From Pontibacterium sp964228735 (GTDB lineage: Bacteria; Pseudomonadota; Gammaproteobacteria; Pseudomonadales; Balneatricaceae): DNA of 64,000 nt. Location of the stretch: positions 7,057-71,056 of the forward strand of contig NZ_CAXRBQ010000032.1 in NCBI RefSeq assembly GCF_964228735.1. Reading direction: 5' to 3'. The notes under the pieces are model-generated. The model saw only the letters and a program-made list of their open reading frames with translations, did no database searches and was not told the origin of the DNA. The position numbers and the translations under genes were made by a program. Shown here piece by piece: positions 51,863-59,165 of this stretch; position 1 is the stretch's first letter, and every line of letters starts with the position of its first letter.

Positions 51863-53464
51863 GTGCTCTTAGTTGGTAATCAAAATAGTCTGAGAAAACA
51901 GTTACTGACGTTTCTGGGCGTCTCTATTGCGCTGCTGTCACTGACCAGCTCGATTGTGGCTGCATGGATCGCTGTTAATCAGTCTCGTCAGGTATTGGAA
52001 CATCACTCATTGCAGATCGCCGGTAACCTGGCACACCAGAGCCTGCTCTCGTTGATCACCGAAAGCAAGGAGAACGCCGAACCTGCGCTGGATCAGGCGA
52101 TGGCATTCAACGACGTCTCTGGTGTGGCGATCTTCACCGAACGTATGTCCCTGTTGCAGCAGCGGGGCGAGATCGACTGGCAGTCGGATAACCTGCCGGT
52201 CTGGTTTGCCGAAGAGCAACCAACCCTGGCAGCCGACCGGGCGGATCACTGGATCATTACTGCCCCGGTGTACTTGCAGGAAGAGCAAGGCGATTACGCT
52301 GAGTTTGAGCTGGCAGGCGATAAAGAGCAGCTGCTTGGGTACGTGATGATCAACGTATCCAAGGATTCCCTGCAATCGCTGACCACCAACCTGTTTAGCT
52401 ACAACCTGATGATCGGCTTAGGCTTCGCGACTTTGCTGCTGTGGTTGCAGAACGCCGGTCTCAAGCGGATTACCCGACCGTTGCTGAACCTCTCGCAGAG
52501 TATGAACGAAGCGCGCTCCTCTGGTGAGCACAACTACGCCAAAGTTGAGGGGCCGATGGAGGTGCGTCAGATCGCGGAAAGTTACAACGCGATGATGCAG
52601 GTGCTGGAGCAGCAGGAAGACAAACTGGTGAAACTCAACAGCGGTCTGGAGACCGAGGTGGAGATTCGTACCAAGGAGCTGACCCATGCCCGTGATACGG
52701 CACTGGTGGCGGTGCGTACCCAGTCGGAGTTTCTGGCCAATATCAGTCACGAACTGCGCACGCCGCTGCAGGCCACCATGGGTTACATCGAGCTGGTGAT
52801 TGAGGAGCTCGAAGATGAAGCGATGGACGAACCGGTGGAAGACCTGCGCGAAGCAATGCGTGCATCTACTCGTTTGTTGGCGCTGATCAACATGATTCTG
52901 GACCTAGCCAAATGTGAGTCGGGCAAGATGGAGTTGATGCCACAGGAGATCAGCCTGCACAGTCTGACCCAGGAGACCGAGGCGGTGATCCGGCCGTTGG
53001 CATCCAAGAAACAAAATACCTTCAAGGTCTATCTGCCGGAGGAAGATCCGGTATTGCAGGTGGACAAGGAAAAAGCACAGCAGGTGTTGCTGAACCTGCT
53101 CTCCAATGCCTGCAAGTTCACCGAAAAAGGTACCGTCCTGCTGTCAGCATCGGTGGATGACGGGTTCGTGGTCTGGCAGGTATCGGATACCGGCATCGGT
53201 ATTCCGAAGAACCAGCAGAATATGATCTTTGACAAGTTCCGTCAGATCGATGGCAGTGTGAAGCGTAAGTACGGCGGCACCGGTCTCGGATTGGCAATAT
53301 CCAAGCATTTTACCGAGATGATGGGTGGTGCGCTCGACGTATTCAGCGAAACCGGACAGGGCACCACCTTCGTCTTCAAACTGCCACTGACAGCACCGGC
53401 AGATCCTGTATCGCAGAATCTGCTATCCAAGAATTCAAGCAGTACAGACCTGGAAAAACTATGA
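51863..53464 (+). CDS. Hybrid-less sensor histidine kinase in the TonB receptor operon
   Basis: The 533-residue inner-membrane kinase has a helix near residues 15-38, a periplasmic sensor of about 140 residues, a second helix (LMIGLGFATLLLWL), HAMP, a coiled coil, HisKA with the H-box EFLANISHELRTPLQATMGY and HATPase_c with NLLSNACKFTEKG, VSDTGIGIP and GTGLGLAIS. The start is GTG with AGG about nine bases upstream. There is no receiver domain and no response regulator in the operon, so it is an orphan kinase. It overlaps the TonB receptor gene by four bases and may use the binding protein upstream as its periplasmic partner. The nearby REC-REC-GGDEF-EAL protein is a possible target. Confidence 0.88.
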   Translation: MLLVGNQNSLRKQLLTFLGVSIALLSLTSSIVAAWIAVNQSRQVLEHHSLQIAGNLAHQSLLSLITESKENAEPALDQAMAFNDVSGVAIFTERMSLLQQRGEIDWQSDNLPVWFAEEQPTLAADRADHWIITAPVYLQEEQGDYAEFELAGDKEQLLGYVMINVSKDSLQSLTTNLFSYNLMIGLGFATLLLWLQNAGLKRITRPLLNLSQSMNEARSSGEHNYAKVEGPMEVRQIAESYNAMMQVLEQQEDKLVKLNSGLETEVEIRTKELTHARDTALVAVRTQSEFLANISHELRTPLQATMGYIELVIEELEDEAMDEPVEDLREAMRASTRLLALINMILDLAKCESGKMELMPQEISLHSLTQETEAVIRPLASKKQNTFKVYLPEEDPVLQVDKEKAQQVLLNLLSNACKFTEKGTVLLSASVDDGFVVWQVSDTGIGIPKNQQNMIFDKFRQIDGSVKRKYGGTGLGLAISKHFTEMMGGALDVFSETGQGTTFVFKLPLTAPADPVSQNLLSKNSSSTDLEKL

Positions 53465-55584
53465 TGAATAAGTTCTCTTTTCTGGCTCTGACCTCAACTA
53501 TCTGGACCGCAGCAGTGATGGCTGCCGGGGATAATCAGTTCACGGATGGCGACGAGTTTGCAGATTTCTACGGTCAGGATGAGCTTGTAAGCATTGCGAC
53601 AGGCACCAGCACACCGATCAGCAAGGCTCCCTCGGTGGCCAGCGTCATCTCCGCTGAGCAGATCGAAGCGATGGGCGCGACCCATCTCGACGAAGTTCTG
53701 GAGAGAATCCCAGGCTTGCACGTTATGCCGTCAGATCTGAACCGCCTTGATCCGGTGTATTCGATTCGTGGTATTCAAACCGGATTTAACCCGCAGATTC
53801 TGGTGCTGATGAACGGTGCTGAAGTGAAGGACTATCTGAATGGTGGACTGCCATTTACCTTCCAGATGCCACTGAGCAATATCAGTCGAATCGAGGTAAT
53901 TCGTGGTCCCGGTTCTGCCGTATACGGTGCCGATGCCTACAGTGGGGTGATCAACATTATCACCAAAACCGCGGCTGAAAATGAAGCCGGCGCCGCTGGC
54001 GTTCGCGTCGGCAGCTTTCAGAGTCGTGATGTATGGGTGCAAAAGGGTTATCAGACCGAGAATTTCACGATCTCATTTTCCCTGGAGAATCAGCGGTCCG
54101 ATGGTGATGATGGTCGTATCGTAACGGCCGATGCGCAGACCACGTGGGATAACCTGAACGGCACAAATGCTTCGCTGGCACCAGGTGCTTTGAGCACACA
54201 CTACGATGTCACCAATATGCATCTGGATTTCAGTACCGGCAATTGGTCTTTGCAAAACTGGTTCTGGCAGCAGGATCAAGGCGGCCTCGGCCAGGGTGGT
54301 GCGCAGGCACTGGATAATCGTGGCTACCAGGACGCGACCCAGCTGCTCAGCCACCTGAACTATGACCGTGATCTCAGCGATGCTTTAAAACTGGAAGCAG
54401 ATCTGTCCTACCAGCGTAGCGAAAGTGACTCCCTGTTCTATCTGTTTCCAGCGGGCAGTACTTTGAGAATTGGCAGTGACGGTAATATCTCCACAACCGG
54501 CAATCTGGTGACCTTTCCGGATGGATATATCGGTAACCCACAAGTTGTCTCCGAGAATGTAAGCGCCGAGCTGACCACGCTCTATAACGGTTTTCAGGAC
54601 CATTCGCTGAGATTATCCACAGGCTGGTCTGAGAGTCGTGTTGAAGCCGAGGAGCACAAAAACTACGGGCCGGGTGTTATCGATGGCACTTCCTCGCCGG
54701 TTGATGGCACTCTGACTAATGTAACCGGTACCGATGATATTTTCCTGCAGGATCAGACACGTGAGTCGTACTTTGTGTCGGCGCAGGATCAGTGGCAGCT
54801 GAACAACGACTGGTCCTTCACAGCAGGTATTCGTTGGGACCACTTTGAAGATTTTGGTAATGCAACAACCCCACGATTGGCGCTTGTATGGGAACCACTT
54901 CATAACCTGACCACCAAGCTGCTGTACGGCGAAGCGTTTCGTGCGCCATCCTTTGCTGAGCTCTACTTTCAGAACAACCCGTCTGCTTTGGGTAATCCAA
55001 ACCTGAAACCGGAAGAGATTAAAACCTGGGAACTGGCGTTCGACTACCGGCCAAACTTTGAAACGGGTGTGAAGCTAAGTCTGTTCAACTATGAAGCAAC
55101 CGATCTCATTGCGATTGTTGCGCAGGGCAGTACCCGTCAATATCAGAATGCACGTAATCAGGATGGCTACGGTCTCGAATTAGAACTGGACTGGGATGCT
55201 ACCGAAGCCCTGAATCTGAATGCCTCCTATGCATGGCAGCACTCCGAGGATGCTGATACCGGCGCAGATGTTGCGGACGCCCCAGAGCATACGACGTACC
55301 TGGATATCAACTACCGCTTCAACCGGGATTGGCGAGGTTCGTTGCAGCACTACTGGGTGGGTTCACGCAGTCGTGCAGAGGGTGATAGCCGCACCGATAT
55401 CGATGACTATCACTGGGTGAACGCTCGCCTGACACGCAGTTTTAACCATGATCGCCTGAAGCTCTCGATCATCGCTAAAAACCTGTTCGACACCGATGCC
55501 CGCGAGCCATCCAGCGCGCTGATTGCAAACGATTATCCGCTGGAAGGCCGCAGTATCTGGGGCGAGATAAAGTACAGCTTCTGA
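53461..55584 (+). CDS. TonB-dependent outer-membrane receptor
   Basis: This outer-membrane gated channel has 707 residues: a signal peptide (ending VMAAG), a DELVSIATGTSTPISKAPS TonB-box/plug start, the plug domain (LDEVLERIPGLHV, VIRGPGSAVYGADAYSGVINIITK) and a 22-strand barrel ending in an aromatic residue (SIWGEIKYSF), as required for BamA insertion. KLLYGEAFRAPSFAELYF and LNPNLKPEEIKTWELAF-like segments match catecholate/vitamin-type receptors. It overlaps the kinase gene (ATGA) and precedes two citrate-synthase-fold genes. No extended signalling domain is present, so regulation is not by FecA-type anti-sigma contact. The ligand is unknown. Confidence 0.92.
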   Translation: MMNKFSFLALTSTIWTAAVMAAGDNQFTDGDEFADFYGQDELVSIATGTSTPISKAPSVASVISAEQIEAMGATHLDEVLERIPGLHVMPSDLNRLDPVYSIRGIQTGFNPQILVLMNGAEVKDYLNGGLPFTFQMPLSNISRIEVIRGPGSAVYGADAYSGVINIITKTAAENEAGAAGVRVGSFQSRDVWVQKGYQTENFTISFSLENQRSDGDDGRIVTADAQTTWDNLNGTNASLAPGALSTHYDVTNMHLDFSTGNWSLQNWFWQQDQGGLGQGGAQALDNRGYQDATQLLSHLNYDRDLSDALKLEADLSYQRSESDSLFYLFPAGSTLRIGSDGNISTTGNLVTFPDGYIGNPQVVSENVSAELTTLYNGFQDHSLRLSTGWSESRVEAEEHKNYGPGVIDGTSSPVDGTLTNVTGTDDIFLQDQTRESYFVSAQDQWQLNNDWSFTAGIRWDHFEDFGNATTPRLALVWEPLHNLTTKLLYGEAFRAPSFAELYFQNNPSALGNPNLKPEEIKTWELAFDYRPNFETGVKLSLFNYEATDLIAIVAQGSTRQYQNARNQDGYGLELELDWDATEALNLNASYAWQHSEDADTGADVADAPEHTTYLDINYRFNRDWRGSLQHYWVGSRSRAEGDSRTDIDDYHWVNARLTRSFNHDRLKLSIIAKNLFDTDAREPSSALIANDYPLEGRSIWGEIKYSF

Positions 55585-55622
55585 GTAGATAGAAGCAGCT
55601 GAACAAGGAGAGACCCGCCGGT

Positions 55623-56438
55623 ATGGCCAAGGTTGATGTAAAGCGCCGTGACGATCAGTTCTCTGACAAGGTTGAAACGGCAATCTGGAAAGAAAAACCT
55701 TCCCTGAGCAATCCGTTTCATGCCGAAGACATCCGCTGCTTTGGTTATGACCATCTGGCTCTGGTGAATAAAAAAAGCTTTGCGGAGGTCTTTTTTCTGC
55801 TGTTTCGCGGTGAATTGCCGGATGATACGCAGAAAACGTTGTTCGAATCACTGCTGATCAGTGTGATTCATCCCGGTCCGCGGCATGTCGCCGCGCGTGC
55901 TGCAATGAACGCTGCGGTCAGCAAGACCCATGTCAGCCATATTTTACCGTTATCGATGAATGTGATGGCGGGGGAGTGGCAGGGCAGCCGGGAAGTGTTC
56001 CAGGCGATGAAATTTCTGTCTAGAAATCTCCAGAGTACGCCCGAAGGTTGCGCCCGGGACAGATTATCGGCCCTGTCCGATACCGACCAGGAAGGTGACC
56101 TGTGCGTAGCACCAGGCTTTGGATCAAGTTATGGCACCGCTGACACTTATGCGCAAAAACTGGCTGACAATCTTTTCGCACACTGTGTGGCAGGTGAGAG
56201 TCTGCAGTGGGCGCGTCAGTTCGTGGCCTGCATCGAAGAATCCGGTGCTGGTTGGCGCGTAACCGGATTATTTGCGGCAGCGCTCTGTGATCTGGGCTTT
56301 ACGCCGTATCAGGGGGAGCTGTTGTATCAAATTGCCACTGCGCCGGGTATTGCTGCGCAGGCCGCAGAAAAGTCTGATCAGCCTATCACCGCCATGCCGT
56401 TCGTTTCCGATCAAAATTACACAATCGAGGGGGAGTGA
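55623..56438 (+). CDS. Citrate synthase/citryl-CoA lyase-fold protein, catalytic residues replaced (first of a pair)
   Basis: The 271-residue protein aligns by eye with the small citryl-CoA lyase form of the citrate synthase fold. LHPGPRH-type segment HPGPRHVAARAAMNA (83-97), GEWQGSREVF (118-126) and WRVTGLFAAALCDLGFTP (211-228) correspond to DHGPN, GxxHGGA and NVDGAIAALLLDLGF. At the three catalytic positions it has Gln120 for His, Ser168 (in GFGSSYG for GFGHPVY) and Thr214 for Asp. It is thus probably not a normal synthase or lyase. AAGGAGA precedes the ATG. It is 38 bases after the TonB receptor and three bases before a paralogue, so both are co-expressed and may form a heteromer. Confidence 0.75.
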   Translation: MAKVDVKRRDDQFSDKVETAIWKEKPSLSNPFHAEDIRCFGYDHLALVNKKSFAEVFFLLFRGELPDDTQKTLFESLLISVIHPGPRHVAARAAMNAAVSKTHVSHILPLSMNVMAGEWQGSREVFQAMKFLSRNLQSTPEGCARDRLSALSDTDQEGDLCVAPGFGSSYGTADTYAQKLADNLFAHCVAGESLQWARQFVACIEESGAGWRVTGLFAAALCDLGFTPYQGELLYQIATAPGIAAQAAEKSDQPITAMPFVSDQNYTIEGE

Positions 56439-56441
56439 GTT

Positions 56442-57260
56442 ATGTCACAGGATGTTACTGATACCCCTTACGCCCTTTGGGAAGAGAATCGTAACCGTAT
56501 CGTAAGCCGTCAGGGTGGTTGGGTGATCGGTAAGGGTGTCTTTAACCACGGCTTTTCCATGATGGATGATCTGGTGGGTGAGATAACCTACTTTCAACAG
56601 ATCTTCCTGAACCTTACAGGCAAGTTGCCGGATAAACGTTTGGGCGATTGGCTGGAGGCGGGTTTTATCTGCTTTAGCTGGCCCGATGCCCGCATCTGGT
56701 GTAACCACATGGCCGCCCTGTCCGGCACTTCCCGCGGCGCAATTGTATCTGGTGTCAGCTCAGGAATTATGGCGGCTGACTCATTGATGTATGCCACCGG
56801 GGTTATGGTGCGCTGCCATGACTTTATCGCTATAGCGCTGAAAGAGAAGCGTGCTGGGGCAACTGTTGAGGAGATCGTAAAACGTCACCTCTCTGCCAAG
56901 AACGAATTGCCGGGATACGCACGTCCGATCGCTAAAGGTGATGAACGAATCGATGCGATGCAGCGGGTGTGCCGCAAGCTTGATATTGCTATGGGCGAGC
57001 ATGAAGCACTGGCGTATGAGATCAGCGATTATCTCATTGAGGAATACGACGAGTGCCTCAATTACGGCGGGTATCTGGTCGCTTTTCTGGCCGATCATGG
57101 CTTTAGTGGAATTGAAGTTGAACGACTGATCAGTACGGCCGTAGCGTCAGGCTTACAGGCGGTTTACGTAGAGGCACTGGAGCGGCCGGAAGGCAGTTTT
57201 CTGCCAATGCGTTGCAGTGATGTTGTCTATACCGGGCCGGAGGACCGTGAGCTGCCTTGA
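56442..57260 (+). CDS. Citrate synthase/citryl-CoA lyase-fold protein, catalytic residues replaced (second of a pair)
   Basis: The 272-residue paralogue follows the first by three bases. Family blocks include GGWVIGKGVFNHGFSMMDDLVGEI, the helix LEAGFICFSWPDARIWCN, LPGYARPIAKGDERID (157-171; family GFGHPVYKGEDPR) and LNYGGYLVAFLADHGFSG (207-223; family NVDGYLAALLLDLGF). The catalytic His of GFGHP is Arg161 and the catalytic Asp of NVDG is Gly209; no HGGA equivalent is visible. The KGDER segment that binds CoA is partly kept. Conserved fold with lost chemistry in both members suggests a binding, regulatory or altered catalytic role, not central citrate synthesis. Confidence 0.75.
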   Translation: MSQDVTDTPYALWEENRNRIVSRQGGWVIGKGVFNHGFSMMDDLVGEITYFQQIFLNLTGKLPDKRLGDWLEAGFICFSWPDARIWCNHMAALSGTSRGAIVSGVSSGIMAADSLMYATGVMVRCHDFIAIALKEKRAGATVEEIVKRHLSAKNELPGYARPIAKGDERIDAMQRVCRKLDIAMGEHEALAYEISDYLIEEYDECLNYGGYLVAFLADHGFSGIEVERLISTAVASGLQAVYVEALERPEGSFLPMRCSDVVYTGPEDRELP

Positions 57261-57310
57261 TGGCGCTCACGGTCATAAAGGGCTGGTTATTTTGAGGTCG
57301 CCAGCCCTTT
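57243..57310. terminator. Two tandem hairpins between convergent genes
   Basis: GACCGTGAG/CTCACGGTC (57243-57274) and AAAGGGCTGG/CCAGCCCTTT (57277-57310), both perfect, cover the stops of the second citrate-synthase-fold gene and the ThDP enzyme gene. The second has A/T tracts on both sides and can serve both strands. Confidence 0.75.
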
Positions 57311-59077
57311 AATACGTTCCCCCATTGGTGGAATTTCCTCGGGATCGATCCGAATATCGATGATGGTTGGGCCTCGCTTCGCAAACAAACGCTCGAAATC
57401 AACCGCTTCCAATTCCCACGGCGACTCTACCACGATCCCTTCAATCCCCATCGCTTCGGCCATTAGGGCGAAGTTTATCTCGGGCAAAGCAAAACCGGTT
57501 TGCTCAGCACCACCCAAGCGTTGCCCGTGCTTAACCATACCCAGTGCATTGTCGTTCAGGATAATCATCACCAGTGGTAGCTGCTGCTGAGCCGCAACGG
57601 TGATTTCCTGACCAGACATCAGATAGCTGCCGTCACCGGTAATGCAGACATGCGGTGCTTTGGGATTGCTGACCGCGGAACCAATGGAGGCACCGATCGC
57701 CCAAGTCATGGAACCGTAGGCCATGGCGATTCGGAACAGGCCACGGTTGTCGCGCCGCTGCATATAACGGATAGACCAGGCCCAGGCGTTGCCTGCGTCG
57801 ATAAAGATACGGGTATCGTCAGGTAGAGTCTGGGCAAGTGTGTGCATTACCCGTTGTGGTTTAATCGGGACTGCATTGTCGGTAGCTGCAGCCTGCTCTG
57901 TCAGACTTAGCATTGGAATGGATGCGACGGATTGCGGAAGGTCTAACCACTGCTTGCCCTGAGAGCGCAATATGGCGGCATGGGTGGACAGTTGCGCCAA
58001 AATATCGGGCAGCGAGCCGCACACGTGCAGACAGGCTTCTGGCGTTCGCATGAAAGCCGCGCTGTTGTCGTCAATATGCACCATCTTGTTGTTCAGCAGC
58101 TTGGGCTCCCAGCCGCTGGTGCCCAGTTCTCCCGCTTGTGTGCCTAACGCGAGTAACAGGTCGTACTGTTGTTCCATCACCAGAGCGCGGGCTTTGGGGT
58201 GGCCGGAAAAACCAAAAACACCGCAATAACGGGGATGCGTTTCGTCCACCCAGCATTTTCCGGTGGGATCGGAAATGATGGCGGCGTTTGTTTGCTCGGC
58301 AAACTGTATCAGCTGATCTGACGTTAAGCGGCAATTCTCTCCGACGTAGAGCAGTACCCTCTCCGCTTCGTTTAGTTTTGTCTTGAGCTGTTCCAGTGCG
58401 ATAGGAGAGTTCAGTTCGAACGGTTGGTTGAACAGATCCGGGTTGATGCGTAGCGGTTTGCTGAGTGCCGTATTGACGATATCCGCAGGCAAGCTCAGAT
58501 GCACGGGGCCTTTCGGCGCTGTATTTGCAATCGTCAACGCGGTGATCAGCTTGTGTTCCAGTTGATCAGGATGGGACACAAGCGTGCTGTATTTGGTGCA
58601 GTGATTGAACATGCCTACCACATCGATCGCCGAGCAGGAGCTATCCTGTAGCGTTTTACGGCCAAACTTAGCCCGGGGTGTCTGAGCGGTCAGCACCAGC
58701 AGTGGCAAATTCTCTTCATAAGCGTTGGCGACGCCGGTAATCAGGTTGGTGGCGCCGGGGCCGGTGGTAGAGCAACAGACACTGAGATGGCCCGATTCGC
58801 GGATGCTGCCATCGGCCATAAAGGCAGCGCCGGTTTCATGGCGTGAGACCACCATGGTTGGGCCGGGGCCGTTACGCTCTGCCCGGGCAACCGCATCAAA
58901 AAAAGGTTCGATGGAGCCGCCCGGCACACCAAAAATATGGCGGACGCCGGCCACCGAGAGGTATCGAACGATCAGATCACCATAGGTTGCGGGCTCTGTT
59001 TGGTAGATGGAGGTGTCCCGATCCGGTCGGCTATTGTGGGATTGGGTGTGTGGCATATCCATTGTGAAAAAATCCAT
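57287..59077 (-). CDS. Thiamine diphosphate-dependent enzyme, acetolactate synthase large-subunit-like
   Basis: This enzyme of the ThDP decarboxylase/carboligase superfamily has a PYR domain with GVPGGSIEPFFDAV and the catalytic Glu in SRHETGAAFMADG (E81), a central domain, and a PP domain with the ThDP signature GDGSYLMSGQEITVAAQQQ followed by MIILNDNALGMVKHGQ. It has about 596 residues. NDNALGMVKHGQ with a long N-terminal extension points to ALS or related carboligases rather than pyruvate decarboxylase, but no ilvN small subunit is nearby. Substrate is unresolved. The ATG at 59077 is chosen; a TTG at 59098 and later ATGs are possible and none has a clear binding site. It converges with the citrate-synthase-fold pair. 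Confidence 0.82.
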   Translation of the reverse strand: MDFFTMDMPHTQSHNSRPDRDTSIYQTEPATYGDLIVRYLSVAGVRHIFGVPGGSIEPFFDAVARAERNGPGPTMVVSRHETGAAFMADGSIRESGHLSVCCSTTGPGATNLITGVANAYEENLPLLVLTAQTPRAKFGRKTLQDSSCSAIDVVGMFNHCTKYSTLVSHPDQLEHKLITALTIANTAPKGPVHLSLPADIVNTALSKPLRINPDLFNQPFELNSPIALEQLKTKLNEAERVLLYVGENCRLTSDQLIQFAEQTNAAIISDPTGKCWVDETHPRYCGVFGFSGHPKARALVMEQQYDLLLALGTQAGELGTSGWEPKLLNNKMVHIDDNSAAFMRTPEACLHVCGSLPDILAQLSTHAAILRSQGKQWLDLPQSVASIPMLSLTEQAAATDNAVPIKPQRVMHTLAQTLPDDTRIFIDAGNAWAWSIRYMQRRDNRGLFRIAMAYGSMTWAIGASIGSAVSNPKAPHVCITGDGSYLMSGQEITVAAQQQLPLVMIILNDNALGMVKHGQRLGGAEQTGFALPEINFALMAEAMGIEGIVVESPWELEAVDFERLFAKRGPTIIDIRIDPEEIPPMGERIKGLATSK

Positions 59078-59165
59078 GTTGTTATTAGATTCAACCAAAC
59101 AGAACAGCAGCAGGCAGCACCCTTAATAGTACTGATCATAACGATGTTCCGGGCATTAAGTGTAT

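Noticed and set aside
55623..57260. Frameshifted single citrate synthase split into two
   Set aside because: Each protein contains its own full small-lyase-type fold with both the KGDER/GFG region and the final helix block, so these are two paralogous genes, not halves of one.
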